A stretch of 64,000 bases of DNA from Pseudomonas kribbensis (GCF_003352185.1 NZ_CP029608.1:2046001-2110000); one strand, 5' to 3'; positions 48,237-58,593 are shown, counted from the first letter of the stretch. A program made the numbers and translations. The notes: generated by a model from the sequence alone, not told the origin.

Positions 48237-49256
48237 ATGTACACCCTGGCCCGTCAGCTGTTGTTCAAACTTTCCCCGGAAACCTCCCACGATCTGTCGC
48301 TGGATCTGATCGGCGCGGGCGGGCGTTTGGGCCTCAACGGCTTGCTGTGCAAGGCGCCGGCTTCGCTGCCGGTGAACGTCATGGGCCTGCAGTTCCCGAA
48401 CCCTGTCGGTCTGGCGGCGGGTCTGGACAAGAACGGCGCGGCCATCGACGGCTTCGCGCAGCTGGGTTTCGGTTTTGTCGAAATCGGCACCGTGACTCCG
48501 CGCCCGCAGCCGGGCAACCCGAAACCACGGATTTTCCGCCTGCCGGAAGCCGAGGCGATCATCAACCGCATGGGTTTCAACAACCTCGGTGTGGACAACC
48601 TGTTGGCGCGGGTGGCGGCGGCCAAATACAAAGGCGTGCTGGGGATCAATATCGGCAAGAACTTCGACACCCCGGTCGAGCGTGCGGTGGATGACTACCT
48701 GATCTGCCTGGACAAGGTCTACGCCCACGCCAGTTACGTCACGGTCAACGTCAGTTCGCCGAACACCCCGGGCCTGCGCAGCCTGCAATTCGGTGATTCG
48801 CTCAAGCAATTGCTGGCAGATCTGGCCACGCGTCGCGCCGAACTGGCCCTGCGTCACGGCAAGCATGTTCCGCTGGCGATCAAGATCGCGCCGGACATGA
48901 CCGACGAAGAAACGGCGCAGGTCGCACAAGCGCTGATCGAAACCGGGATGGACGCGGTGATCGCCACCAACACCACCCTCAGCCGCGTAGGCGTCGAAGG
49001 CATGGAACATGGTGACGAGGCGGGCGGTCTGTCCGGTGCGCCGGTGCGTGAGAAGAGCACCCATACCGTGAAAGTGCTGGCGTCCGAGCTGGGCGGCAAA
49101 CTGCCGATCATCGCGGCCGGCGGCATCACCGAAGGCAAGCATGCGGCCGAGAAGATCACTGCCGGCGCGAGCCTGGTGCAGATCTACTCCGGCTTCATCT
49201 ACAAAGGCCCGGCGCTGATCCGTGAATCCGTGGACGCTATCGCCGCCAGGCGCTGA
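48237..49256 (+). CDS. pyrD: Dihydroorotate dehydrogenase (quinone)
   Basis: 339 residues, class 2 enzyme. It oxidises dihydroorotate to orotate using membrane quinone. The N-terminal amphipathic helix ([20 protein letters not shown]) anchors it to the inner membrane. FMN- and substrate-binding segments ([26 protein letters not shown] with the catalytic Ser) are intact. Same neighbour order (pyrD-rmf-rlmKL) as in other pseudomonads. Confidence 0.96.
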   Translation: MYTLARQLLFKLSPETSHDLSLDLIGAGGRLGLNGLLCKAPASLPVNVMGLQFPNPVGLAAGLDKNGAAIDGFAQLGFGFVEIGTVTPRPQPGNPKPRIFRLPEAEAIINRMGFNNLGVDNLLARVAAAKYKGVLGINIGKNFDTPVERAVDDYLICLDKVYAHASYVTVNVSSPNTPGLRSLQFGDSLKQLLADLATRRAELALRHGKHVPLAIKIAPDMTDEETAQVAQALIETGMDAVIATNTTLSRVGVEGMEHGDEAGGLSGAPVREKSTHTVKVLASELGGKLPIIAAGGITEGKHAAEKITAGASLVQIYSGFIYKGPALIRESVDAIAARR

Positions 49257-49286
49257 TCATCGGACATAAACGGCAGGCATAAAAAA

Positions 49287-49305
49287 GGGCTCCTCGAAGG
49301 AGCCC
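49287..49305 (-). terminator. rmf terminator
   Basis: GGGCTCC / GGAGCCC with a 5-nt loop; the T6 tract is on the minus strand (49281-49286), so it serves rmf, and it also lies between the convergent pyrD and rmf genes. Confidence 0.85.
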
Positions 49306-49393
49306 CTGGGCCGTAGCCCGCCGTCCGGGAAGGACGTGCATGGTGATCAGGGTGTTGCGAAATCAGATTGTCGTGTCGGAATAAGTGCCTGTG

Positions 49394-49609
49394 TCAGCCG
49401 ACGGCGTGAAGTTCGTTGAGTCTGTGGATTCCCGCAGTGCCGGTCATACCGTCCCAGTTGTCGCCGCGTCCTTCTCGCCAGCCGTTGATCCAGGCTTGAC
49501 GTACCGACGGTAGAGTAAATGGGCAAAGCTCACGGGATTTGCCACCAACGCCATATTGATATCCGCGCAAAAATGCTCTTTCCAACGGATCACGCTTAAG
49601 TCTTCTCAT
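49394..49609 (-). CDS. rmf: Ribosome modulation factor
   Basis: 71 residues (MRRLKRDPLERAFLRGYQYG), basic, with the family's GYQYGVGGKSRELCPF and WINGWREGRGDNW segments. It dimerises 70S ribosomes into inactive 100S particles in stationary phase. GAGG lies 10-13 bp before the ATG. Expressed alone from its own promoter in the long gap to rlmKL. Confidence 0.97.
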   Translation of the reverse strand: MRRLKRDPLERAFLRGYQYGVGGKSRELCPFTLPSVRQAWINGWREGRGDNWDGMTGTAGIHRLNELHAVG

Positions 49610-50139
49610 AGGGTGTTTCCCTCACTTGTTGACTGTTTTTGTCGCGTCGACCTCAATTGAGGTCTGGCAGAAAAACTCTGCCGTTGGCGGCTCGCTGCCG
49701 GCGTGGCGAGCCAAGGTGTTGACGCCGTTGCGGCGTCAACCTGTGTCCAGTTCTAACCAATGAGTCACATCGAGGGAATGACCGTTTTGTCATAAGGACG
49801 TAACGAAAAGGGTGCTATGGCGATAAGTAACGGCAGGTTTCATGAATGTTTATTCACCAAACCCCGGTATGATCGGCCCTGCGCTGTATGACAGGTTTAA
49901 TGCCTTAGTGAGAATGACCCACGTTTACCGTCGGGTACTTTTCGACGAAGGGTTGCTTTGAGTCATTTTGTTGCATCAACTTTTTTATCTGTCCCGGCAT
50001 CTAAGCTCCTTTGACCCGAGCAGCGGGGATGGAACGGCACACCTTCGTGCCACGCGGGCGCTCTTGTAGAAAAGCGCCTGATTGAAAACCGGATCGGCAA
50101 TGCGTTGCCGGTTCATTAGCCAAAGGCTCTGGAAAAACC
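49610..50139. other. 530-bp divergent regulatory region rmf-rlmKL
   Basis: No gene seen. Holds a hairpin with a perfect 9-bp stem (GTTGACGCC at 49718-49726, GGCGTCAAC at 49732-49740), an AT-richer stretch 49790-50000, and a GGCGCT/AGCGCC hairpin just before rlmKL. It must carry the promoters of both genes; TATGAT at 49868-49873 is a -10 candidate for rlmKL. A small RNA here is possible but not shown. Confidence 0.5.
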
Positions 50140-52410
50140 ATGTCCGACCGTTTCGAACTCTTCCTCACTTGCCCCAAAGGCCTTGAAGGCCTGCTCATCG
50201 AGGAAGCCGTCGGGCTTGGCCTTGAAGACGCCCGCGAGCACACCTCCGCCGTGCGTGGCATGGCGACCATGGAAACCGCTTATCGCCTGTGCCTCTGGTC
50301 GCGTCTGGCCAACCGCGTGTTGCTGGTGCTCAAGCGCTTCCCGATGAAAGACGCCGAAGACCTGTACCACGGCGTACTCGACGTCGACTGGCAGGATCAC
50401 ATGCTGGCCGACGGCACCCTGGCTGTTGAATTCAGCGGCCACGGTTCGGGCATCGACAATACCCATTTCGGCGCCTTGAAGGTCAAGGACGCCATCGTCG
50501 ACAAACTGCGCACTCCGCAGGGCGACCGCCCGAGCATCGACAAGCTCAACCCGGACCTGCGCATTCACCTGCGTCTGGATCGCGGTGAAGCGATTCTGTC
50601 CCTCGACCTCTCCGGCCACAGCCTGCACCAGCGCGGCTACCGCTTGCAGCAGGGTGCTGCGCCGCTGAAGGAAAACCTGGCAGCCGCGATCCTGATCCGT
50701 TCCGGCTGGCCGCGCATTGCCGCCGAAGGTGGCGCGCTGGCTGACCCGATGTGCGGTGTCGGCACGTTCCTGGTCGAAGCCGGCATGATCGCCGCCGATA
50801 TGGCTCCGAACCTGCGTCGCGAGCAGTGGGGCTTCACCGCCTGGCTCGGTCACGTACCGGCGCTGTGGAAGAAGTTGCATGAAGAAGCGGTCGAGCGTGC
50901 TGCTGCCGGTCTGGCCAAGCCACCGCTGTGGATCCGTGGTTATGAAGCCGACCCACGGCTGATCCAGCCGGGCCGCAACAACGTCGAGCGCGCCGGCCTG
51001 AGCGAATGGATCAAGATCTATCAGGGCGAAGTCGCGACCTTCGAACCGCGTCCGGACCAGAACCAGAAAGGTCTGGTGATCTGCAACCCGCCGTACGGCG
51101 AGCGTCTGGGTGACGAAGCCAGCCTGTTGTACCTCTACCAGAACCTTGGCGAGCGTCTGCGTCAGGCCTGCCTGAACTGGGAAGCGGCGGTGTTCACCGG
51201 CGCGCCGGACCTGGGCAAGCGCATGGGCATCCGTAGCCACAAACAGTATTCGTTCTGGAACGGCGCGCTGCCGTGCAAGCTGCTGTTGATCAAAGTGTTG
51301 CCGGATCAGTTCGTCACCGGCGAGCGTCGTACTCCAGAGCAACGTCAGGCCGAGCGCGAGCAGGCTGCCTACGATCAGGCGCCGGACGAGCCGCAAGAGC
51401 GCAAGTACAACAAGAACGGTAACCCGATCAAACCGACGCCGGCCCCGGCTCCGGTGATCGAGCAGCCACGCCTGAGCGAAGGCGGGCAGATGTTTGCCAA
51501 CCGTCTGCAGAAGAACCTCAAGGCCATGGGCAAGTGGGTCAAGCGCGAAGGTATCGACTGCTACCGTGTCTACGATGCGGACATGCCGGAATACGCCATG
51601 GCCATCGACCTGTATCACGACTGGGTGCACGTTCAGGAATATGCCGCGCCGAAGTCGATCGACCCGGAAAAAGCCTCGATCCGCATGTTCGATGCGCTGG
51701 CGGCCATCCCGCAGGCACTGAACATCGACAAGAGCCGCGTGGTGGTCAAGCGCCGCGAGCGTCAGAGCGGCACCAAGCAGTACGAGCGTCAGGCGGCCCA
51801 GGGCAAGTTCAACGAGGTCACTGAAGGCGGCGTGAAGTTGCTGGTGAACCTCACCGACTACCTCGACACCGGGCTGTTCCTCGATCACCGGCCGATGCGC
51901 ATGCGGATCCAGAAAGAGGCGGCCGGCAAGCGCTTCCTCAACCTGTTCTGCTACACCGCGACCGCGAGTGTGCACGCAGCCAAGGGCGGCGCGCGCAGTA
52001 CCACCAGCGTCGACCTGTCGAAAACCTACCTCGACTGGGCGCGCCGCAACCTGTCGCTCAACGGTTTCTCCGACAAGAACCGTCTGGAGCAGGGCGATGT
52101 GATGGCGTGGCTGGAAAACAGCCGGGAAGAGTACGACCTGATCTTCATCGACCCGCCGACCTTCTCCAACTCCAAGCGCATGGAAGGGATCTTTGACGTG
52201 CAGCGTGACCAGGTGCAATTGATCGACCTGGCCATGGCGCGTCTGGCAGCAGGCGGGGTGTTGTACTTCTCCAACAACTTCCGCAAGTTCCAGCTGGAAG
52301 ACAACCTGGCCGAGCGTTATGCGGTCGAGGAAATCACCGCCAGCACCATCGATCCGGATTTCGCCCGTAACGGCAAGATCCACCGCGCCTGGAAAATCAC
52401 GGCTCGTTGA
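50140..52410 (+). CDS. rlmKL: Bifunctional 23S rRNA methyltransferase RlmKL
   Basis: 756 residues. An N-terminal THUMP-type region and a first SAM-methyltransferase domain with CNPPYGERLG (m2G2445 activity) are followed by a basic linker rich in Pro/Lys (about 400-445). A second methyltransferase domain with FIDPPTFSNSKRM (m7G2069 activity) comes last. Both catalytic cores are intact. The fused form is the rule in gammaproteobacteria. Confidence 0.95.
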   Translation: MSDRFELFLTCPKGLEGLLIEEAVGLGLEDAREHTSAVRGMATMETAYRLCLWSRLANRVLLVLKRFPMKDAEDLYHGVLDVDWQDHMLADGTLAVEFSGHGSGIDNTHFGALKVKDAIVDKLRTPQGDRPSIDKLNPDLRIHLRLDRGEAILSLDLSGHSLHQRGYRLQQGAAPLKENLAAAILIRSGWPRIAAEGGALADPMCGVGTFLVEAGMIAADMAPNLRREQWGFTAWLGHVPALWKKLHEEAVERAAAGLAKPPLWIRGYEADPRLIQPGRNNVERAGLSEWIKIYQGEVATFEPRPDQNQKGLVICNPPYGERLGDEASLLYLYQNLGERLRQACLNWEAAVFTGAPDLGKRMGIRSHKQYSFWNGALPCKLLLIKVLPDQFVTGERRTPEQRQAEREQAAYDQAPDEPQERKYNKNGNPIKPTPAPAPVIEQPRLSEGGQMFANRLQKNLKAMGKWVKREGIDCYRVYDADMPEYAMAIDLYHDWVHVQEYAAPKSIDPEKASIRMFDALAAIPQALNIDKSRVVVKRRERQSGTKQYERQAAQGKFNEVTEGGVKLLVNLTDYLDTGLFLDHRPMRMRIQKEAAGKRFLNLFCYTATASVHAAKGGARSTTSVDLSKTYLDWARRNLSLNGFSDKNRLEQGDVMAWLENSREEYDLIFIDPPTFSNSKRMEGIFDVQRDQVQLIDLAMARLAAGGVLYFSNNFRKFQLEDNLAERYAVEEITASTIDPDFARNGKIHRAWKITAR

Positions 52411-52554
52411 CGCTCTGCATAATTGGATCCACAGAGCCTTGATTTTAAAGGTTCTTGGATCCGATCAGAGCTAGCCAAATTAATGGCTAATAGCTATAAC
52501 TCACTCACGGCCAATGGGGTTATCCCGTAAGTACTGGCGTAGTGAGTGGCCCAT

Positions 52555-54939
52555 ATGTCGTTGCACCCCGTGCGCCCCAAGATCCTGGGTTTTATCAGCG
52601 AAGAAGTCTCGGCCTGGCTGGTCGCGCTGCTGGTATTGCTCGCCGGCGGGATTCTCACGGGGCTGCTGGCCTGGGCCACCCTCAATCAGTTTCACAGCCA
52701 GTTGCGCCAGCGTTTTCAACTGTTGGCCAATGAGCGTTACAGCCGTATTGAAGAACGCTTTCAGGATCAGGAACAACGTCTCGACGGCCTGCGCCGGTTC
52801 TTCGCCAACTCCGAATCGGTGTCCCGCGCCGAATTCGATGGCTACACCCAACCTTTATTACTGCGCACCCAGGCCTATTCGTTCGCCTTGCGGGTGAGCG
52901 GTGCCGAGCGCGCCGCGTTCGAGCAGCGGGTGCGAGATGAAGGCATTACCACCTTCAGCGTGCGCGAACTCAATACCCGCGGTGAGCTGCAACTGGCCGC
53001 CGCCCGGGATGAATACGTCGTGGTGGTGTACAGCCAGACCCAGAGCCGCCTGGGTTCCCCACTGGGCTACGACTTGCTGGCCCAGCCGCTGCGTCGTTCG
53101 ACCCTGGAGCGTGCCGACCAGCTCGGCGGCCTGGCGGTGTCGCAGCCGATGCATCTGGTCAGTATCGAACCGGCCTATGCGCGAGGCGTGCTGCTGGTGG
53201 CGCCGGTGCGGCGCGAGGGTGAGCCCAAGTCCTTCGGTTATGTGATGGCGGTGATCAGCATGCGCCAGTTGCTCGCCGACGGGCTGCCGGACGCCCTGCA
53301 TGATTACCTATCGGTGCGCATCCTCGACCTGTCGACCAATGATCAGCACGAGGTGCTGTTCGAGTCGACCAATGATCCGGCGCCCAGCGATCTGTCGACC
53401 ACGCGACTGGTACGCATGGCCGACCATGACTATCAGGTCGATATCTCGCCCAGCGAAGCCTTTTTGCAAGCCAACCATTCGTCGGTTGGCAGCGTGGTGA
53501 TTCTCGGAGGTCTGCTCAGCCTGTTGCTCAGTGCGCTGCTGTATGTGCTGGTCAGTCAGCGTCAGCGAGCCTTGCGCATGGTCGAGTTGCGCACTCAGGA
53601 ACTGCATGAGCGCGAGCAGGAACTGCGGGGCACCCATGGCCAGTTGCGCGGGGTGCTCAACGCGGCGACTCAAGTGGCGATCATCGCTACCGACCTGCGC
53701 GGCGTGATCAACACCTTCAACCCTGGCGCGGAGCAGATGCTCGGTTACCACAGCGTTGAAGTGGTTGGCCACATGACCCTGGAAAACCTGCATTTCCCCC
53801 GTGAGCTGATTACCCGAGCGGCGGAGCTGAGCGCCCGCTATGGCAAGGCCATCCCGACCTGCCAGGCGATGCTGGTGGAGGGCGGCGAAGTCGGCGGGCA
53901 TGAGGCGCGCGAATGGACGCTGGTGCGCAAGGACGGCAGCCATCTGCCGGTGAACATGCTGGCCACCCCGGTGCTGGACGAGCAGGGGCTGTGGGTCGGG
54001 CACCTGGCGATTTGCATCGACATCACCGAGCGCAAGCGCGTACACGAAGCGCTGGCGGCGCGGGACGTGCTGCTGAAGAAACTCAGTGCCCACGTTCCCG
54101 GCGGCATCTATCAGTTCAAGATGGAGTTCGACGGGCGCTTCAGCGTGATCTACGCCAGCGACGGCATCCGCGAGATCTACGAGCTGGAACCCGACGTGCT
54201 GCTGCTCAATGCCGAATCAATCTTCACCCGGATTCATCCACAGGACGTCAGCCGTGTGCGCAAGTCGATCCGTGCCTCGGCGGACAACCTCAGTCCGTGG
54301 CGCGAGGAGTACCGCGTGCAATTGCCCGAGCGCGGCCTGCGCTGGGTACGCGGCGAAGCGACGCCCGAGGAATTGCCGGGCGGTGGCGTGCTGTGGCATG
54401 GCTACATTTCGGACATCTCCGACCTGAAGCGAGTGGAAGAAGAGTTGCGCGCACTATCGGTAACGGATGCGCTGACCGGCATTCACAACCGACGCTATTT
54501 CCAGGAACGCCTGACCACCGAAATGGCCCGGGTCGAGCGCGGGGGCGGTGAGTTATCGGTGATCATGCTCGACATCGACCACTTCAAACGGATCAACGAT
54601 CAGTACGGCCACGCGGTCGGTGACCGGGTGTTGCAGGCGGTGTGCGAGCGCATCGGCCACCGGTTGCGGCGGACTGACGTGTTCTGTCGCCTGGGCGGCG
54701 AGGAGTTCATGGTGCTGTGCCCGGACATCGACGGCGATCACGCGTACATGCTGGCCGTGGAGTTGTGGCAAGGCCTGCGCGGGGCGCCGGTGGATGTGGT
54801 CGGTGTGGTGACCGCGAGTTTCGGGATTGCCAGCTGGCGGCCGGGGGAGGGCGCCGACTCGCTGTTGTTGCGGGCGGATTCGGGAGTTTACGCGGCGAAG
54901 CAGGGCGGGCGGGATCGGGTCGAGCGGCAGATGCACTGA
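52555..54939 (+). CDS. CHASE-PAS-GGDEF diguanylate cyclase
   Basis: 794 residues. TM helix (about 15-40), periplasmic CHASE sensor (about 75-290), second TM (about 320-345), coiled coil, two PAS domains (about 365-490 and 510-625), then a GGDEF domain. The active site is intact as GGEEF near residue 715, with the inhibitory c-di-GMP site RRTD five residues upstream. It makes c-di-GMP in response to an extracytoplasmic ligand and perhaps a second cytoplasmic signal. No EAL domain. ATG 52555 is preferred; a GTG at 52546 is in frame. Confidence 0.92.
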   Translation: MSLHPVRPKILGFISEEVSAWLVALLVLLAGGILTGLLAWATLNQFHSQLRQRFQLLANERYSRIEERFQDQEQRLDGLRRFFANSESVSRAEFDGYTQPLLLRTQAYSFALRVSGAERAAFEQRVRDEGITTFSVRELNTRGELQLAAARDEYVVVVYSQTQSRLGSPLGYDLLAQPLRRSTLERADQLGGLAVSQPMHLVSIEPAYARGVLLVAPVRREGEPKSFGYVMAVISMRQLLADGLPDALHDYLSVRILDLSTNDQHEVLFESTNDPAPSDLSTTRLVRMADHDYQVDISPSEAFLQANHSSVGSVVILGGLLSLLLSALLYVLVSQRQRALRMVELRTQELHEREQELRGTHGQLRGVLNAATQVAIIATDLRGVINTFNPGAEQMLGYHSVEVVGHMTLENLHFPRELITRAAELSARYGKAIPTCQAMLVEGGEVGGHEAREWTLVRKDGSHLPVNMLATPVLDEQGLWVGHLAICIDITERKRVHEALAARDVLLKKLSAHVPGGIYQFKMEFDGRFSVIYASDGIREIYELEPDVLLLNAESIFTRIHPQDVSRVRKSIRASADNLSPWREEYRVQLPERGLRWVRGEATPEELPGGGVLWHGYISDISDLKRVEEELRALSVTDALTGIHNRRYFQERLTTEMARVERGGGELSVIMLDIDHFKRINDQYGHAVGDRVLQAVCERIGHRLRRTDVFCRLGGEEFMVLCPDIDGDHAYMLAVELWQGLRGAPVDVVGVVTASFGIASWRPGEGADSLLLRADSGVYAAKQGGRDRVERQMH

Positions 54940-54960
54940 TCCGGTTTGCCGGTGAACACT

Positions 54961-55065
54961 TGTGGGAGCGAGCTTGCTCGCGAAGGGGCCAGCAAAGTCG
55001 ACATCTTTATCGACTGACTGGACGCCTTCGCGAGCAAGTCGAGTCGTCGCACCGTCGCTCCCACA
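54961..55065. repeat. REPIN-like element between the cyclase gene and dacB
   Basis: Left arm 54961-54984 has the GTGGGAGCGAGC core. The right arm (55027-55065) is the complement but carries 16 extra bases (TCGAGTCGTCGCACCG) in the middle. It lies between convergent genes. Confidence 0.85.
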
Positions 55066-55081
55066 GTGTTTTCTGGTGTGC

Positions 55082-56542
55082 TTACAGAACCGAAGCGGTC
55101 TGCGGCGCTCGCGGCTGTTTGTAGAGATCCAGCAGCACCTGATCCAGCACCGACGACGCGCCGAACGGTGCCTTGTCGTTGAGGATCGCCACCACGGCCC
55201 AGGTGTTGCCGTTCACGTCGCGGCTGAAACCGGCGATGGCGCGCACGGTGTTCAGGGTGCCGGTCTTGACGTGGGCTTCGCCACGCATCGCGGTGGTCTT
55301 CAGGCGTTTACGCATGGTGCCGTCCATGCCGGCGATCGGCAGCGAGCTGATGTACTCGGCCGCGTAAGGGCTGTGCCACGCGGCTTGCAGCATCGCGGCC
55401 ATTTCCCGGGCGCTGACCCGCTCGGCACGGGACAGGCCGGAACCGTTCTCCATCACCAGGTGCGGCGCGGTGATGCCTTTTCTCGCCAGCCACTGGCGGA
55501 CCACGCGCTGCCCGGCCTTGGCGTCATCGCCGTCGGCTTCGTTGCGGAATTTCTGGCCAAGGCTCAGGAACAGCTGCTGGGCCATGGTGTTGTTACTGTA
55601 TTTGTTGATGTCGCGGATGATTTCCGCCAGGTCCGGCGAGAAGGCGCGGGCCAGCACCTTGGCGTTGCTCGGCGTCGGGGCCAGACGGTCCTTGCCCTGG
55701 ATGCTGCCGCCCAGTTCCTTCCAGATCGCCCGCACGGCGCCGGCGGTGTAGGTCGCGTGGTCGAGCAGCGACAGGTAAGTCTGCGAGCTGCAGCCTTCAC
55801 CCAGTTGACCGGCAACGGTCACGGTCACGCTGCCATCAGCCTGCGTCACCGGGTTGTAGCGCACGCCGCCGGTGCACTGCTTGGAGTTGAGCGCCTTGAC
55901 GGTGTTCTCGATCTTGATGCTGGCAATCGGTGGTTCTACTGAAATCAGTACCCGGCCGCCGTCATTGCGGGCCACGAAGCGCAGGGCCTTGAGGTTCACC
56001 AGCAACGAGTCCGGCTTGACCAGGAACGGCTTGTTCTCGTCATTGCCGTCATCGTTGAACTCAGGCAGTTGCGGCTGAATGAAGAAGCTGCGGTCCAGCA
56101 CCAGGTCGCCGGTGATCTGGGTCACGCCGTTGGCGCGCAGGTCGCGCATCAGCAGCCAGAGTTTTTCCATGTTCAGCTTCGGATCGCCGCCACCCTTGAG
56201 GTAGAGGTTGCCGTTGAGAATGCCGCCGCTCAGGTCGCCGTCGGTGTAGAACTCGGTTTTCCACTGGTGGTTGGGGCCGAGCATTTCCAGCGCCGCGTAG
56301 GTGGTGACCAGTTTCATGGTCGAGGCCGGGTTGACCGACACATCGGCGTTGTACACGGTCGGTGTGCCCGGGCCGTCCAGCGGCACCATCACCAGCGACA
56401 GGGCAGTAGGCTGCAGCTTGCTGGCCTTGAGGGCTTTTTCGACGTTGGGGGTCAGGGACGTGTTGATGGTGGCAGCGGAGACGGGCAGGGCCAGGGGAAG
56501 AAGAAGGCCGGCCAGGAGCAGAGGACGCAACGATTTGATCAT
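55082..56542 (-). CDS. dacB: D-alanyl-D-alanine carboxypeptidase/endopeptidase (PBP4)
   Basis: 486 residues. A signal peptide (1-24, ending LPVSAA) is followed by the penicillin-binding motifs SxxK (STMK), SNN (KYSNNTMAQ) and KTG (VKTGTL). Class C low-molecular-weight PBP acting in the periplasm on peptidoglycan cross-links. Loss of this protein in pseudomonads is known to raise AmpC expression. Ends 16 bp from the REPIN. Confidence 0.95.
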   Translation of the reverse strand: MIKSLRPLLLAGLLLPLALPVSAATINTSLTPNVEKALKASKLQPTALSLVMVPLDGPGTPTVYNADVSVNPASTMKLVTTYAALEMLGPNHQWKTEFYTDGDLSGGILNGNLYLKGGGDPKLNMEKLWLLMRDLRANGVTQITGDLVLDRSFFIQPQLPEFNDDGNDENKPFLVKPDSLLVNLKALRFVARNDGGRVLISVEPPIASIKIENTVKALNSKQCTGGVRYNPVTQADGSVTVTVAGQLGEGCSSQTYLSLLDHATYTAGAVRAIWKELGGSIQGKDRLAPTPSNAKVLARAFSPDLAEIIRDINKYSNNTMAQQLFLSLGQKFRNEADGDDAKAGQRVVRQWLARKGITAPHLVMENGSGLSRAERVSAREMAAMLQAAWHSPYAAEYISSLPIAGMDGTMRKRLKTTAMRGEAHVKTGTLNTVRAIAGFSRDVNGNTWAVVAILNDKAPFGASSVLDQVLLDLYKQPRAPQTASVL

Positions 56543-56775
56543 ATGAAATAAAACCCTACAGCCGAGGGGAAAAAGACGAGGACATGGATGAAAAGGCCCT
56601 CAGTGGTCATGAAAGTGTCGGCATTATGCCCCAAGGTGTAACAGCTTGTGCCTTTCCCAAGGGGCCCAATCGGTTATTTTTTTACGGGCGGTCGTACGCA
56701 CGTCCCGGATAGGCGGGCAATCGCCGCCTTAAACTGGTAAAGTGCCGGCCGTTATTACTTAAGAGGATTGTTCCA

Positions 56776-57120
56776 ATGGCGACTAACCGTTCCCAGCGTC
56801 TGCGCAAAAAACTGTGCGTCGATGAATTTCAAGAGCTGGGTTTCGAACTGAACCTGGGCTTCAAAGAAGACCTGTCCGAAGAAGCCATTGACGCTTTCCT
56901 CGAAGCATTCATCAAAGAAGCCATGGAAGCCAACGGTCTGGGCTATGTCGGCGGCGAAGACTTCGGTCTGGTTTGCCTGCAGAAGCGTGGCTCTGTCTCC
57001 GAAGAGCAGCGCGCTGCTGTCGAAGCCTGGCTGAAAACCCGCTCCGAGCTGACCACCACTGAAATCAGCCCGCTGCTGGACGTCTGGTATCCGGAAAAGC
57101 CGATCAACGCGGCCAAGTGA
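56776..57120 (+). CDS. yggL: YggL-family ribosome-associated protein
   Basis: 114 residues, DUF469. It is the 50S-ribosome-binding YggL family (NRSQRLRKKLCVDEFQ, GLGYVGGEDFGLV). The N-terminal part is basic. Its cellular role is not well known. Promoter and AAGAGGA ribosome site are in the 233-bp gap to dacB, which shows no other gene. A terminator follows. Confidence 0.92.
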   Translation: MATNRSQRLRKKLCVDEFQELGFELNLGFKEDLSEEAIDAFLEAFIKEAMEANGLGYVGGEDFGLVCLQKRGSVSEEQRAAVEAWLKTRSELTTTEISPLLDVWYPEKPINAAK

Positions 57121-57124
57121 TACT

Positions 57125-57160
57125 GAAAAAAATGGCGACCCTCGGGTCGCCGTTTTTTTA
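57125..57160 (+). terminator. yggL terminator
   Basis: GGCGACC / GGTCGCC with a T7 tract, and an A6 run on the other side, so it may also act on the convergent permease transcript. Confidence 0.93.
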
Positions 57161-57178
57161 TGCCTGCTTTTTAACGAG

Positions 57179-58369
57179 TCATGCCTTGCGCCAGTTGAGG
57201 ATCAGCAAGGTCAGCACCCCCGCAACAATCCCCCAGAACGCCGAACCGATGGAAAACAGCGTCAGCCCCGACGCCGTGACCATGAAGGTGATCAGCGCCG
57301 CTTCCCGTTCCTTCACCTCGGTCATGGCAATGCTCAAGCCATTGATGATCGAACCAAACAGCGCCAGCGCGGCAATCGACAGCACCAGTTCCTTGGGTAG
57401 CGCGGCAAACAGCGCCGCCAGCGTGGCGCCGAACACCCCGGCAATCCCGTAGAAAATCCCACACCACACCGCTGCGGTGTAGCGTTTATTGCGATCCTCG
57501 TGGGCGTGGGGGCCGGTGCAGATCGCGGCGCTGATCGCTGCGAGGTTGATGCCATGGGAACCGAACGGCGCCAGCAACAGCGAGGCAATGCCGGTGGTGG
57601 TGATCAACGGCGAGGCAGGAACGTTGTAGCCGTCGGCGCGCAACACGGCGACGCCGGGCATGTTCTGCGAAGTCATCGCTACGACAAACAACGGAATGCC
57701 GATGCTGATGGTTGCCGCGAGAGAAAAATGCGGCGTGGTCCAGACCGGTGTTGCCACTTCCAGGTGAAAACCGCTGAAATCCAGCAGCCCCATGAAGCCC
57801 GACAGCGCGGTGCCGATCAGCAGCGCGGCCAGCACCGCATAACGCGGCGTCAGGCGTTTGACCAGCAGATAGGTGAAGAACATCCCCAGTACCAGGCCGG
57901 TGCGGTGCTGCGCGGCGACGAAGATTTCGCTGCCGATCTTGAACAGAATCCCCGCCAGCAACGCGGCCGCCAGAGAGGCCGGGATCTTTTTCACCAGCCG
58001 TTCGAAGCTGCCGGTCAGGCCGCAAATGGTTACCAGCAGCGCACAAGTGATATAGGCGCCAATCGCTTCGCCGTAGGTGACGCCGCCAAGGCTGGTGATC
58101 AGCAGCGCCGCGCCCGGTGTTGACCAGGCAATGGTGATCGGTGTGCGATAGCGCAGCGACAGGCCGATCGAACACACCGCCATGCCGATGGAAATTGCCC
58201 AGATCCACGAGGAAATCTGCCCGCTGGTCAGGCCCGCGGCTTGCCCGGCCTGGAACATCAGCACCAGCGAACTGGTGTAACCGGTCATCATCGCGATGAA
58301 TCCGGCGACGATGGCGGAGGGCGATGTATCCGCAAAGGGACGCAGTCGGGTGTGGGTGATTTCGTTCAT
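57179..58369 (-). CDS. BenE-family transporter
   Basis: 396 residues with about 11-12 hydrophobic segments. N-terminal region SAIVAGFIAMMTGYTSSLVLMF and the TSQNMPGVAVLRADGYNVP loop are family hallmarks of the benzoate/H+ symporter BenE group, related to nucleobase permeases. No benzoate catabolic gene is near; the divergent GntR regulator and downstream guaD-xdhC-xdhB genes make a purine or related heterocycle an alternative substrate. The name benE is withheld for that reason. Confidence 0.85.
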   Translation of the reverse strand: MNEITHTRLRPFADTSPSAIVAGFIAMMTGYTSSLVLMFQAGQAAGLTSGQISSWIWAISIGMAVCSIGLSLRYRTPITIAWSTPGAALLITSLGGVTYGEAIGAYITCALLVTICGLTGSFERLVKKIPASLAAALLAGILFKIGSEIFVAAQHRTGLVLGMFFTYLLVKRLTPRYAVLAALLIGTALSGFMGLLDFSGFHLEVATPVWTTPHFSLAATISIGIPLFVVAMTSQNMPGVAVLRADGYNVPASPLITTTGIASLLLAPFGSHGINLAAISAAICTGPHAHEDRNKRYTAAVWCGIFYGIAGVFGATLAALFAALPKELVLSIAALALFGSIINGLSIAMTEVKEREAALITFMVTASGLTLFSIGSAFWGIVAGVLTLLILNWRKA

Positions 58370-58488
58370 GACAGCGGCGTTCCTTGTTCAAGCCACGGAT
58401 TTCGGGTTTAAGCCTAAACTCAAACGTAACGATGCGTTGCAATACAGCCGAAGTCACAAATAGCCGTACAGTCGTGTTGCCACCTTCC

Positions 58489-58500
58489 ATTGTGTACAAT
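58489..58500. promoter_or_regulatory. GntR-type operator in BenE/GntR intergenic region
   Basis: ATTGTGTACAAT, palindromic except for one central pair. It is close to the palindrome at 8800-8815 and lies 94 bp before the GntR start and 120 bp before the divergent transporter start, where an autoregulatory site would be expected. Confidence 0.6.
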
Positions 58501-58593
58501 CGCGCTGTTTTTTACGCGATACTTGCCAGCGACCCACTGTGCCGTATTACAGTCACGGTCAATTCGCCGCCGCTCTTCCCGACTCGAGTGCCC

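Noticed and set aside
50116..52383. 755-codon open frame antisense to rlmKL
   Set aside because: Shadow of rlmKL; no family resemblance and no ribosome site.
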